Source of the DNA: Myripristis murdjan
Lineage: Eukaryota; Chordata; Actinopteri; Holocentriformes; Holocentridae
DNA: 64,000 nt
Assembly: GCF_902150065.1 (NCBI RefSeq)
Contig: NC_043990.1
Location: 2,604,117 to 2,668,116 of the forward strand
Reading direction: 5' to 3'
In this document: piece by piece, positions 54,223 through 64,000 of the stretch
How the letters are laid out: each line of letters begins with the position of its first letter
How positions within the stretch are numbered: position 1 is the stretch's first letter
Made by a program: the position numbers and the translations under genes
The notes under the pieces: model-generated
What the model was told of the DNA's origin: nothing
Databases searched by the model: none
Seen by the model: only the letters and a program-made list of their open reading frames with translations

Positions 54223-54592
54223 CACAGTGATACAAACTCATTGAGCCGCCGTACAAAAACCTCTGACTGTAGAGAGACACGGCTCTCTCACTTTGTCAGA
54301 GAAAGCAACAACTACAAGCCCTCAAGATGCCACTTTAAAGAAATAATCTGGAATAAATGATTTCTCTTTTCATTAAAATAACTTAGATTAACTCAAAGAA
54401 ATTTGATCAATCATTTGGATTCAGTTTTTCAAAGTCTCCTCTGATTTCACTACTTAGAGATCACTGTTGGCTTAATATCAGATATTAACATGGAAAATCA
54501 AGTACAGCAGTTTGTTTCATGAAATGCAAATAATATGAAAAAATGAATATTTTTCTAATGGATTGGTAAGAACATGAAATAATTAAACTTAC

Positions 54593-54630
54593 TTCCAACA
54601 TCCAGCCTGGTTCCTCCACCAAAAGTGTAC
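54593..54630 (-). CDS. Light-chain J segment J7, orphan cluster
   Basis: Encodes [12 protein letters not shown] with donor GTAAGT. Heptamer 54631-54637, 23-base spacer, nonamer 54661-54669. It shares the C-less cluster with J6. Confidence 0.92.
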
Positions 54631-54879
54631 CACAGTGATACAAACTCATTGAGCCGCCGTACAAAAACCTCTGACTGTAGAGAGACACGGCTCTCTCACT
54701 TTGAAAACAACAAACTCTCCTCAGTCTCAGCCACCAAAACTGACCAGCTGATGGAACAATCAGCTAAACTATCAAACTGTACCAATTTCAAACCTTCATT
54801 AATTTTTGCAGGATCTTGTTAAACTTGTAAAGTAATGTTCATGTCTCTCCAAGTCAATAAAACAGAAAAAAAACAGCCC

Positions 54880-55560
54880 AGACAACCTTTTCCAGGGCCA
54901 CATCCACCAGCTCCTCCTGGGGGATCCCAAGGTCTTCCCAGGCCAGCTGGGATACATAATCTCCTCCCAGCATGTCCTGGGTCTGCCCCGGGGCCTCTTC
55001 CCAGGTGGTCGTGCCCAGAACACGACCAGGAGGCGTCTTGACTAGATCCCTGAACCACCTCAATCGGCTCCTTTCAATGTGGAAGAGCAGCGGCTCTACT
55101 CCGAGCTCCTCACAATATCCCTAAGGGTGCACCTGGCCACCCTGCAGAGGAAACTAATTTCTGCCGCTTGTACCTGTGATCTCATTCTTTCGGTCAGCAC
55201 CCAGAGCTCGTGACCACGTGATGGTTGGAACAAAGACCGACCAGTAAATCGAGAGCCTTGCCTTGTGGCTCAGCTCCTTCTTCACTATGACGGTCCGGTA
55301 CAGCGACTGTACAACTGCTGCCACTGCCACCTTTTTCTGAAAGAGAACCATGGCCTTGGACTTAGAGCTGCTGATCCTCATGCTGACCGCTTCACACTTG
55401 GCTGCAAACTACCTCAGTGCATGCTGGGAGCTCACAGGCTGATGAGGCCAGCAGGACCACATCATCTGCAAAGAGCAGGGATGAATCCTGTGGTCACCAA
55501 AGTGACTGCACCCTGAAATCCTGTCCATAAAGATCACAAACAGTAGACAAGGAGCAGCCC
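54880..55560 (-). mobile_element. degenerate LINE ORF2 3' fragment (second copy)
   Basis: Copy of 26150-27005 with extra internal deletions. Recognisable minus-strand pieces are KSKAMVLFQKK, KKELSHKARLSIYWS and SQLAWEDLGIPQEELVDVALE. The copy travels with the flanking duplication and is not a separate insertion. Confidence 0.7.
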
Positions 55561-57180
55561 TAAACTAAACTAAACTTGCTTAAATATAATTAATAATTAT
55601 AATATAAATTGTATTTCTATCATTTCTAAGAATTCGTTTGAATTGGTTTGAAAAATCCTTGGTTTGTTAATATGGGAATCCTTACAGATATTGTTTGTCA
55701 TGTCTTTTCTCATGATGGTCAGTTAGATCGAAATAACATTTTCAACACGGTGAATAAAGCCTAACTTGATGGAATATAACTGGATGAATGTGACATGAAT
55801 ATTGTGCTAATTCCAGGGTCTCATAGTCTCCTTAAGATCAGAGAGTTCTGCTGTGCCTGGAAAAATCCTCATGGACAGAGTGTTGTTCAGCTTCCTGACC
55901 TGAGGCTGAATGGAGCACAGCAAGATTTGTGTGTGTGTGTCTATGTGTGTGTGTGTGTGCATGTGTGTGTGTGGCCCTGGGTCAAGGGAGGGCCCTCTAA
56001 CCTGTAAATAATGTGCTGGGGGCTTTGGAGATCATGTCGTCCTGAGCAGGAACAAGACACATGGTGGCGCTGGTTGGGAAGTCGACTCTCAGCAGGTTGG
56101 AGGTCGGCATGAAAAGGTCAAATATGAACAGAACTGGGTCCTGAGTCACGGAGCAGAAGCAGTGATTGAGCGAGCTAACTTGTAGCTTCAACCTGGTTTA
56201 ACAGGGTCACGGACGAGGCTCACCTCAAGCCCAGCTGGGTTGCCATGGTAACTGATGTCACAGAACTAACCTGCTGCGGCTCGGTTTTTGTCCAGGCTTT
56301 CTGATCCAAACAGGTAAAGGCTCAACCAATCAGCTGACCAATCAGCTGTTTGGAGAGATGCAGGGATCATTCCTACAGGATCCTAGTAAGGACAAAAATG
56401 CTGTTTTCAGATGGAGGAGACAGTTGACCTGCCATACGGTGTGTGATGTTTTTCTTTTTTTTTTTTTTTTTTATTTAGAGAGGACAATGCACATTGATTA
56501 ACATTACTGTAAATGCGCCAGTGTTAGCCAGAGGCTAGTTTACAACCACAGTCCTCCGGCATGATGTTAAAGAACCATTAAAATATACAAAAACGGGACA
56601 CAAGGGTCATAATACATAAAAACAAGGACACAGGAGACATAAAAATTAGAGTAAGAATACAACATATCCATGTAGGAAACAGAGACCGGCAGACAATGAC
56701 ACTAAAAGAGAGACAATCAATCATGCAATTAAATAAAATTGGCCAAGATGAACTGTCAGGGATGGATAAATGAGATGGAGATGCAGCAATGCAAAGACCA
56801 GAGCAGGGTTTCTTGCTGGAGTTGTGCTCAGTTGTGTGGTATGTTCAGAGGGAGACGCGTGAACACACCAGTAGAATCACTTTGCTGTCCATAATTTATT
56901 ATGACAGATGTTTTAATGTTTGTTTCATGTAGTTTGCTCGCTGGAAATGATAAAATAAACATGAAATAAAAAATGAAAAAAAGTGTTCCTAAAAAAATAT
57001 GCAATAAAGTATCTTTGATCAAGTATTGTGTTGTGCGATGTTTGAGATACTTGAGTTTGCTTGAACAGCCTAGCCCTAACCCTAACTATAAAAGAAGTAT
57101 TAATGTCTTACACATTGTCTTGAATTGATTAAAAAAAAATCACCATAGGTGTTCTGACTTTGTGTCTTTTAAGGAAAGTC
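55560..57180. repeat. spacer block shared with 27010-28090
   Basis: Duplicated non-coding sequence with TG-rich repeats (about 55928-55973). It differs from the other copy by the retroposon insertion at about 56450-56840. No gene. Confidence 0.65.
56450..56840 (-). mobile_element. retroposon insertion with poly(A) tail, minus strand
   Basis: The copy at 27790 reads GTGTGATGTTCAGAGGGAG without interruption. Here about 390 bases intervene, starting with a long T run (poly(A) on the minus strand) followed by ATTTAGAGAGGACAATGCAC, a common end of fish retroposons. The bases at the right junction repeat a GTGTG-TGTT-like stretch, suggesting a target duplication. Family not determined. Confidence 0.65.
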
Positions 57181-57268
57181 TCTAGTGTTTTAGTGTCTCC
57201 GCAGCTGTTGAGTCAGATCAGTTCCTCTCCAGCTGAGGGAGGTTTTTGTACGATGTTGTTACACTGTG

Positions 57269-57836
57269 TGAACGGGTAGCTGTAATGCTGCTGACAGTAG
57301 TAAACTCCTGAATCTTCAGCCTGGACTCCACTGATGGTCAGAGTGAAGTCAGACCCAGATCCACTTCCACTAAAACGACTAGAAACTCCAGACTGGAGGT
57401 TTGTGGCATAATATATCAGGAGTTTAGGAGCTTCTCCAGGTTTCTGAAGGTACCAGTTGACGTTGTTACTAATATGTGTACTGGCTTTACATCTGATAGA
57501 GACAGTCTGTCCTGGACTAACAGACTGAGATCCAGGAGACTGAGTCAGAGTGATTTCTCCTGATGAATCTGGAAAATATCCAAGAGAGCAGAAGGGTTAT
57601 TGAGACAAATACAGCTTGGAGAAAGATGATGAATATGAAAACAGAAGAGGAGGATTTCTTTAACATGGAGAACAGATGGAAGAAGGTGAATGCTGCTGGT
57701 CTCAGTGTTTCTCCATCACAGCAGAAGATGATTGTGGTAAAACTGGTTGCATCCTGAAGCCAAGTTTTCAGAAGAGAGTCTCACCCTGAACAAGGAGCCC
57801 CAGGGTGCCCAGCAGGAGAATCTGTGACATCATCAT
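57269..57836 (-). CDS. Light-chain V gene VB3 (minus strand, 12-RSS)
   Basis: Leader exon 57836-57785; V exon 57568-57269. CDR1 THISNNVN before [13 protein letters not shown]2 YATNLQS, framework 3 [20 protein letters not shown]3 QQHYSYPF. Heptamer 57268-57262, spacer TAACAACATCGT, nonamer 57249-57241. Nearest J segments downstream are J7 and J6, which have no C, so a productive chain would need a distant J-C. Confidence 0.92.
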
Positions 57837-58860
57837 TGTGCTGCCAGCGTGTCAGTGGCTCTGAAAGGCCTGGACAGCCACTGATCAACACTGGCCTCTT
57901 AACGGGTGGAGAGCAGAGAGGCAGGACACATATGCAAACACACACAACTATTTGAATGATCCTCCAGGGAACAGCGGACCCCCAAAACCTTGCTGAGAAG
58001 ATAGAGGTGACTGTGAATAACAAAGGTCTTTCACATCTGAGCGGCAACAGAGAAAAACTGCTGAAGACAAGTGACTCATGATGAGGATAATGTGTTGAGA
58101 AACACCATGGTGAGAAGCTGGAATAGTGACTCCAATGCTGAAGGAACGGCTGGAGAAGCAGCTTGATTTAGGACGTGGAGGATTTGCCGTCAGTGTGAAT
58201 GGAACCAGGGGCAGGTAGCTAGGTGAGCGCTTTCTGAGCTGAAGAGCAGATCAGAAAGAGCAGGAATCTCAGATCTTTAAAGGGAGAGGCAGTTTGCCAG
58301 GCTTTCAGATGGACTGAGAGACGGATACATCTGATGAATAAACATGAGGTGGGTGGGTTTGATTGGTCTCTGTCCATTTCAGCGAGAAGACCAGAACATT
58401 GTGAGGAGAACAACAGGTGGAATATGCAGGGGGAAGCAGACAGGTGGAACTCTACGGTTGCGGCTCTGAATATGGAAGATGTGAGAAAAGTGAAGGAGGC
58501 CAGCAGAAACTTGGCTTGAGTGTGTGGGCGTTATGTGGGTGGTGTCAACCTCAGGGAATAATGTTGATAGAAATGGAGAGAAGAAGCAGTGTTGAGAGAA
58601 AGATGATGAGAAGGCAAAACGGACTCCTGATGTTGGAGGCCTCTATAGAGCAGAGACATTTTGGGCCGTCTGGATGAGGCTTGGAGCAGCAGTCAGCTGC
58701 TTGGAGAAGAAGCTGATGCTCCTGAAGCATCAGGCTTTAAGGAGTTTCTGTCAGATGGTTTTTATGCTCCAGCAGTCACTCACTCACACACTGTTTCACT
58801 TCCCTTTAAGAAGCCTCTCATGCACATCAGCACACACAAAATGATATGAGCTGAAATACT
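57837..58860 (-). repeat. VB3 5' region (triplicated block)
   Basis: Third copy of the VB upstream block, with octamer-like ATGCAAAC at 57932-57939. Non-coding. Confidence 0.75.
57932..57939 (-). promoter_or_regulatory. VB3 octamer-like promoter element
   Basis: GTTTGCAT in gene sense, about 95 bases upstream of the VB3 leader. Confidence 0.7.
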
Positions 58861-59163
58861 TTACATTACCCTGGAAATGAAGAGAGAAAATATTTGACCA
58901 TATTGAAAAACTTTCTTTTCTATATAAGTTAATATATGGTACTTTATTTCAAAAAGTGGGGCTAAAATAGAGGAAAATCAGATTTTTAAAACATTTTAAA
59001 GTACTTTTTTTAATTTCTTGAAAGAAAAGTCAAAGTTAAAGTACATTAATAAAAAGAAGCCATCCGATATAATATCAAATTAATTTACACATTTACAAAA
59101 CAGCCTGATGAGAGTAATGTGTGTCCCTGTTGGAGTGGGTCAGAGCATTTCCATAGAGAGCCA

Positions 59164-59209
59164 CTTTGCATCAGCAGCACCATGCTCCAGTGCTCTGGGA
59201 GAGTTTATA
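59164..59209 (+). promoter_or_regulatory. V9 promoter
   Basis: CTTTGCAT at 59164-59171 and TTTATA at 59204-59209. Confidence 0.75.
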
Positions 59210-59288
59210 GTCCTGAGAGTTGAAGACTGGATGACTGACAGCTGTCCTTCATGACAACAGAAGCCCCAGAAATCGTCCTCATCCAAAC

Positions 59289-59801
59289 ATGACTTTGAGC
59301 TCCATCCTCATCTGGACTCTCCTCTGCTGCTGCTTGACAGGTAAAGTCCAGAGAATCAAAGTCCTCTCCTCTATGAAGATCCATCCCTCTGAAATGAAGC
59401 GGAGAAAAGCATGACGCTGCTCTCTGTTTTTGTCTGTGTGTCCTCAGAGTCCAGAGGCCAGGTCACAGTGACTCAGCCTGGAGCAGTGAGGGCTGCTCCG
59501 GGAGCCTCCATCACCATCACATGTAAAACCAGCCAGGATGTTTATGTTGCTGTTACTGACTATGATGACGATGGTAATGAAGTTTATACACACGATCTAT
59601 CATGGTACCAACAGAGAGATGGAGACGCTCCTAAACTGCTCATTTACGCTGCTAATACTCGAGCATCAGGGATTCCAGGTCGTTTTACAGGCAGTGGATC
59701 AGGGAGTGACTTCACTCTGACCATCAGTGGAGTCCAGGCTGAAGATGCAGCAGTTTACTACTGTCAGAGTTACCATGAAATCAACAGTCAAGCTGTGTTC
59801 A
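59289..59801 (+). CDS. Light-chain V gene V9, longest CDR1, DxDxDG motif (12-RSS)
   Basis: Leader exon 59289-59340; V exon 59448-59801. Cys to Trp spans 26 residues, with loop [27 protein letters not shown] lies at 59558-59581. CDR2 AANTRAS, CDR3 [12 protein letters not shown]. Framework 1 has [12 protein letters not shown] (Pro and Ile variants). Heptamer 59802-59808, spacer AAAAAGAGTCGT as in V4, nonamer 59821-59829. It is placed next to a complete C3-J8-J9 unit for inversional joining. Confidence 0.92.
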
Positions 59802-59907
59802 CACAGTGAAAAAGAGTCGTACAAAAACCTCCCTCAGTCAAACTGAACAGAAACTGAAGTGACTGCTGCAGCTGGAAGCTACTGCAGGGACTGATACAGT
59901 TCACTGA

Positions 59908-59909
<2 letters not shown>

Positions 59910-59961
<52 letters not shown>
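59910..59961. repeat. (CA)n microsatellite downstream of V9
   Basis: CA tract in the V-unit position. Confidence 0.9.
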
Positions 59962-59964
<3 letters not shown>

Positions 59965-60734
59965 GTTGATGAGAACATATGATCTTGTTGATCGTGTCAG
60001 TGTCAGTTTTCCCTCTGAGCTTCAAACAGCCACCTCCCACCTCAACAAGCTGAAAGATCCCCCAAATGAAGAGGACAGTTCCAGTGAAGAAGCCCAATCA
60101 GAAACATTAAAAGCACAACAACATGGAGCAAAGTGAGCTGCCCTGATGCCGACCCCCAAACCACTGCTGAATGATCCAAACAGCTTATCCCCCACACATT
60201 AACATCCATTCACTGACCACACAGCAAAACGTCACATACACATCAGTAACAATGTATGCTGAGGCTAATACCAATAGGTGGTGGATAGGAGGTGAAGATT
60301 AATAGTGCCATTCCTTTAAATTTATGTCATTGTTCAAACTAGCACTCATTCCCATATGCTGATGATACATTTTTTTATTTTTATAAATGTGAATAATGAG
60401 AACAATGAGAGCAGGTTTTCTCCAGTAATAAAAGCAGTAACAAAGCATATGAAAGATGCTTGGCCTAATCACTACTTTGCCTGGGAAGCATTATTCTGAA
60501 TTAAATGAAGCTTTCCTGAAGTTTGACACCCTCATTTACATTTTGAAATCTTACAGTATGCGTGCCAGCTGAACCTAAAATCCACTCCTCCATCCCCGTG
60601 CTTTAATATCAGTGTAGATCAGGAAAAAGGACACAACTTATTTGGTAAAAAGATTTTTTTTATTATCATTATTTTAACATATATAGAATATCTGCATTAC
60701 AGCAAGAAAAATAAATGATTATTTCAAGATTTAT

Positions 60735-60736
<2 letters not shown>

Positions 60737-60783
<47 letters not shown>
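60737..60783. repeat. (GA)n microsatellite downstream of C3
   Basis: AG run past the C3 stop codon in gene sense, at the same place as after C2. Confidence 0.9.
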
Positions 60784-60788
<5 letters not shown>

Positions 60789-60857
60789 AGGCAGAGTGCA
60801 GAGTGAGAGCAGCTGCAGAGTGAAACCAGTAGCAGAAGTCCCAGTGAGTCAGGTCAG

Positions 60858-61186
60858 TTACTGGGGACACTGGTCTCTCCTCAGTGTCTCGGTCTGCGGA
60901 GACTGGGAGCCCTGGGTGGCCTCACAGGTGACAGAGCCCAGCTTGCTCCACTGGTCTGCAGTGAGCCTCAGGGTGCTGCTCCAGCTGTAGAGGCCGTCCT
61001 TCTCCAGCACCCCGGGGCTCCTGCTCTGCTCCCAGCTGCTGCTGCTGCTGCTGCTGCCGTCCACCTTCCAGGCCAGCCTCCAGTCTGAGGGGAAGCCCTT
61101 GTTGGCCAGGCACATGAGCGTGGCCCTCCCCTGCTGCAGCTCCTCTCTGGAGGGGGGCAGCACCGTCAGGGTGGGAAGGGCGTCAC
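60858..61186 (-). CDS. Immunoglobulin light-chain constant exon C3
   Basis: Same structure as C1 and C2 (start 61186 after CTCCTAG, TAA at 60858-60860). Differences: DALPTLT at the start (Leu for Pro) and DQWSKLG (Ser for Arg). Both domain Cys and the terminal DQCPQ are kept, and the seven-Ser run is present. Served by J8 and J9. Confidence 0.95.
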
Positions 61187-62183
61187 CTAGGAGACACCGA
61201 TCAGCTTAGAGGGCGGGAAATAAGCAGCTGGCAGTCAGTCAGCGGGCGGTTGGACACCTTTACTGTGTGAGAGTCCATTTTCCCCTTTAAGGACTTTCTG
61301 TCAGATGGTTTTTATGCTCCAGCAGTCACTCACTCACACCCTGTTTCACTTCCCTTTAAGAAGCCTCTCATGCACATCAGCACAGAAAGAGTCCTCATAT
61401 GAACACAAATACATCAATACACATAACAGATAAAAATAAAAATTATTTGGCTGCTCCATAAAAATTATCACACATCAATAATGGTGTGTGTCCTTAAATA
61501 TTTTAAAGAATAGAAATAAAATCTAATTTTTACAGTTTAAATAATTTACTGATTTGTCAGCATTAATTATTATTATTATTTTTTGTTAAAAGTCAAAGTA
61601 AATGCACAATATATTGTCTGTTTTAAAGAAATCTGAACAAGAGCATCTATAACTGAGATAAATGTTTGTTGAGCATTTTCAGCCATAATGATTTTCAAGC
61701 AACATTATTCTGTTCATCAAAACTGATTTCAGCCAGCAAACAAATTATTTTCATCCCATATGTGAAAAAATTATGAGATGAAATTAAGAATGAGAAATTT
61801 GGCTACATTTTAAGATTTTAATCTTAATCCCCACTCTGTTCAAATTAGTTTTCATTCAGCTTCACATGTCATGTAAAAATACTAAATTAAAATCAATATG
61901 GTCAAACAGTCTGAAGGAACCAAAGCTTTGCATTCAACTGTTCTAACTTTGAAGCTGGTATGTTTTAAACATTTTTCACAATTTATAATGAAAAGTCTAA
62001 AGAAGTACTGAGTCAAACTATGTGGTGAAGGAGAAACACAGGCAAGAAAAAACAGTGACTATAAGTGATGGAAATTAACAAAATCCATGTTAAAACTAAC
62101 CACTAACACTCACACAGAAGACTAAAAGTAACTCAGCAGCAGGAACACATTACATGATATTTAATATTTGTGCAGAAACTTAC
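61187..62183 (-). other. J8-C3 intron
   Basis: Paralog of 12924-13946, including the shared block at about 61296-61395. AT-rich, no gene. Confidence 0.8.
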
Positions 62184-62221
62184 TTCCAACATCCAGTCTG
62201 GTTCCTCCACCAAAAGTCCTC
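62184..62221 (-). CDS. Light-chain J segment J8
   Basis: Encodes [12 protein letters not shown]; Arg in first position is unique in this set. Donor GTAAGT; heptamer 62222-62228; 23-base spacer; nonamer 62252-62260. Confidence 0.92.
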
Positions 62222-62611
62222 CACAGTGATACAAACTCATTGAGCCGCCGTACAAAAACCTCTGACTGTAGAGACACGGCTCTCTCACTTTGTCAGAGAA
62301 AGCAACAACTACAAGCCCTCAAGATGCCACTTTAAAGAAATAATCTGGAATAAATGCTTTCTCTTCTGGTTGTAATGAACTTCATTTTAATAAACTTAAA
62401 ATTTCCTCAAATTAAAGAAATTTAACCGATCATTTGGATTCAGTTTTTCAAAGTCTGCTCTGATTTCACTACTTTGAGATCACTGTTCGCTTAAAATCAG
62501 ATATTAACATGAAAAGTCAAGTATGGCAGTTTGTTTCATGAAGTGCAAATAATATGAAAAAGTATATATTTTTCTCATGGATTGATAAGAACATGAAATA
62601 ATTAAACTTAC

Positions 62612-62649
62612 TTCCAACATCCAGTCTGGTTCCTCCACCAAAAGTGTAC
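62612..62649 (-). CDS. Light-chain J segment J9
   Basis: Encodes [12 protein letters not shown] with donor GTAAGT. Heptamer 62650-62656, 23-base spacer, nonamer 62680-62688. Confidence 0.92.
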
Positions 62650-62749
62650 CACAGTGATACAAACTCATTGAGCCGCCGTACAAAAACCTCTGACTGTAGA
62701 GAGACACGGCTCTCTCACTTTGAAAACAACAAACTCACTGAGATCAGCC

Positions 62750-64000
62750 TCAGGTTTGAAAACTTAATAACAAATGACTGACATATCATCACTAGCCATC
62801 AAACTATGTCAAAAATTATCATTATTGATTACATATATTTTTGAAAATATATTTAATTTTTGGCAGTGATTTTTTTTTTCTTTACCAGTAACGTAAAACA
62901 TGACAGTTAACATTCTTGGAGAAAACATGCATGTATCAACCAAAAACTACATGACATAACTTTGATCATTTTTAAAACTACAGCTTGAGGCTTTACAACC
63001 TGGGTTGCCATGGTAACTGTTGCCACAGAGCTAACCTGCTGCGGAGCAGGTTTTGTCCAGGCTCACTGATCCAAACGTGTAAACCATCCACCCATTCAGC
63101 TGCTTCCCTACAGGATCCCGGTGTGGACAAAAATGCTGCATTCAAATGAAAGCGTCAGTCGACCTGCCGTACAGATTGTGCTGTTCACATGGAGACGTGT
63201 GTGCAGACCTGCAGAAGCACTTTGCTCTACATCAGTTATTATATCAGAGATGGATGTTTTGGTAGCACTGTACGGCGCTGTATGCCTCCTTAACATCGGC
63301 AGACAGGAAGTCCAAGGTCTCATCCCCTCTAATGTTGCAGGTCACGTTCTGGATGAAGTTCTTCAGGGTTTTGCGGCTTTTAACATGATTCAAATCTCCA
63401 TTTATTATGAGGAGTGTGCTGGGATGCCGTGTCTGAAGGTCTGTGACGTTGGACTGAGTGACATCACCACTGCCGACGGTGAAACGTACACAAGTAAAAC
63501 AATGGCGGCTGAAAACACCAGAGGCAGATAGTTTGGCCTCAACCCCACAGCCAGCAGCTGAACATCAGGCATACAGATGTTTCCATATCAACATGCTCTG
63601 GATTGGACCATCTGGAGCCCACTGGCAGTAAAACAGGGCTTCTTGTAAACTTTATGGTGTAACGTCTCACCCTGCTTCCCTGCATACGTCTTTCTTTTTT
63701 CATTCATTGTTTTATTGTTGAAATCCTTTCAGACAACTTGACTTCCTGCCCTGTGTGTGTTCGCTCCACTGTGATTATGCTGCCACGTCCTGATGAGTTT
63801 CACCTGTGTCCCATTACTTAGTGTATTTAGTCTCTGTGTTCCCTTCACTTTGAGGCAGTCAGTCTTTGAATATTGTGTCAGTCACACCAGCTTTATCTGT
63901 ACTGTGTTATTCTCTCAGTGTATTTTTGACCTGGCTTTAGTCATGGCCTTGCCAGACTCTGTTTCCCTGATGTTCTGCCTGTCAACCTGTGTGATGAACA
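62750..64000. repeat. spacer block duplicated from 14500-15790
   Basis: Continues the C-J unit duplication to the window edge. It contains the second LINE endonuclease relic (minus strand, 63271-63399, GDLNHVKSRKTLKNF) and the same LTR-like stretch as 15420-15780. No gene. Confidence 0.7.

Overview
This window is vertebrate genomic DNA, almost certainly from a teleost fish. It carries part of an immunoglobulin light-chain locus of the kappa-like type (teleost L1-type by sequence feel). The diagnostic parts can be read directly: split leader/V genes ending in 12-spacer recombination signals (RSS), short J segments with an FGGG core preceded by 23-spacer RSS, and single-exon C domains with two intradomain cysteines and a C-terminal DQC. 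V with 12-RSS and J with 23-RSS is the kappa arrangement. I count 13 apparently intact V genes, 9 usable-looking J segments, one J relic, one V remnant reduced to its 3' flank, and 3 C exons. No other host gene was recognised.

Layout (kb). 0-10: mobile-element territory, with a Crypton-like relic, a Tc1 deletion derivative and a full-length L2-clade LINE at 4.16-9.12. Cluster 1: V1(+) 10.3, C1(-) 12.6, J1-J2(-) 13.9-14.4, VB1(-) 17.4. Cluster 2: V2(+) 19.4, a chimeric VB4(+) 21.5 in the slot where a V was lost, C2(-) 23.7, J3-J5(-) 25.0-25.8, VB2(-) 28.1. Then a run of V genes: V3(+) 30.2, J relic 31.7, V4(+) 32.2, V5(+) 33.7, V6(+) 43.6, V7(+) 47.0, V8(+) 49.9. Between V5 and V6 sits a three-level nest of a piggyBac-like element, a LINE and a Tc1 element (34.8-41.9). 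Cluster 3, broken: J6-J7(-) 54.2-54.6 with no C exon, because the place where C should be is occupied by LTR-like and L2 sequence (50.7-54.2); then VB3(-) 57.3. Cluster 4: V9(+) 59.3, C3(-) 60.9, J8-J9(-) 62.2-62.6, continuing into duplicated flank at the right edge.

How it works. Most V genes are transcribed rightward while J and C are transcribed leftward, so these V genes must join J by inversion. The three VB genes on the minus strand lie upstream of J-C in the same orientation and can join by deletion. Each V has an octamer-like promoter element and a TATA-like motif (plus-strand V family) or an octamer-like element (VB family). The 12-RSS heptamer CACAGTG and nonamer ACAAAAACC are perfect in all 13 V genes, and the J signals match. 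The J exon splices in frame (phase 1) to the C exon about 1 kb away.

The whole region is built from repeated blocks (V unit, C-J unit, VB unit, spacer units). Comparing paralogous blocks shows filled and empty insertion sites for several transposons. The frameworks, introns and flanks of the V genes are nearly identical while CDR1, CDR2 and part of CDR3 differ, and at least one V is a clear patchwork of two families. Limits: all calls come from reading the sequence; no alignment or database search was run, and species, expression and functionality are not known.
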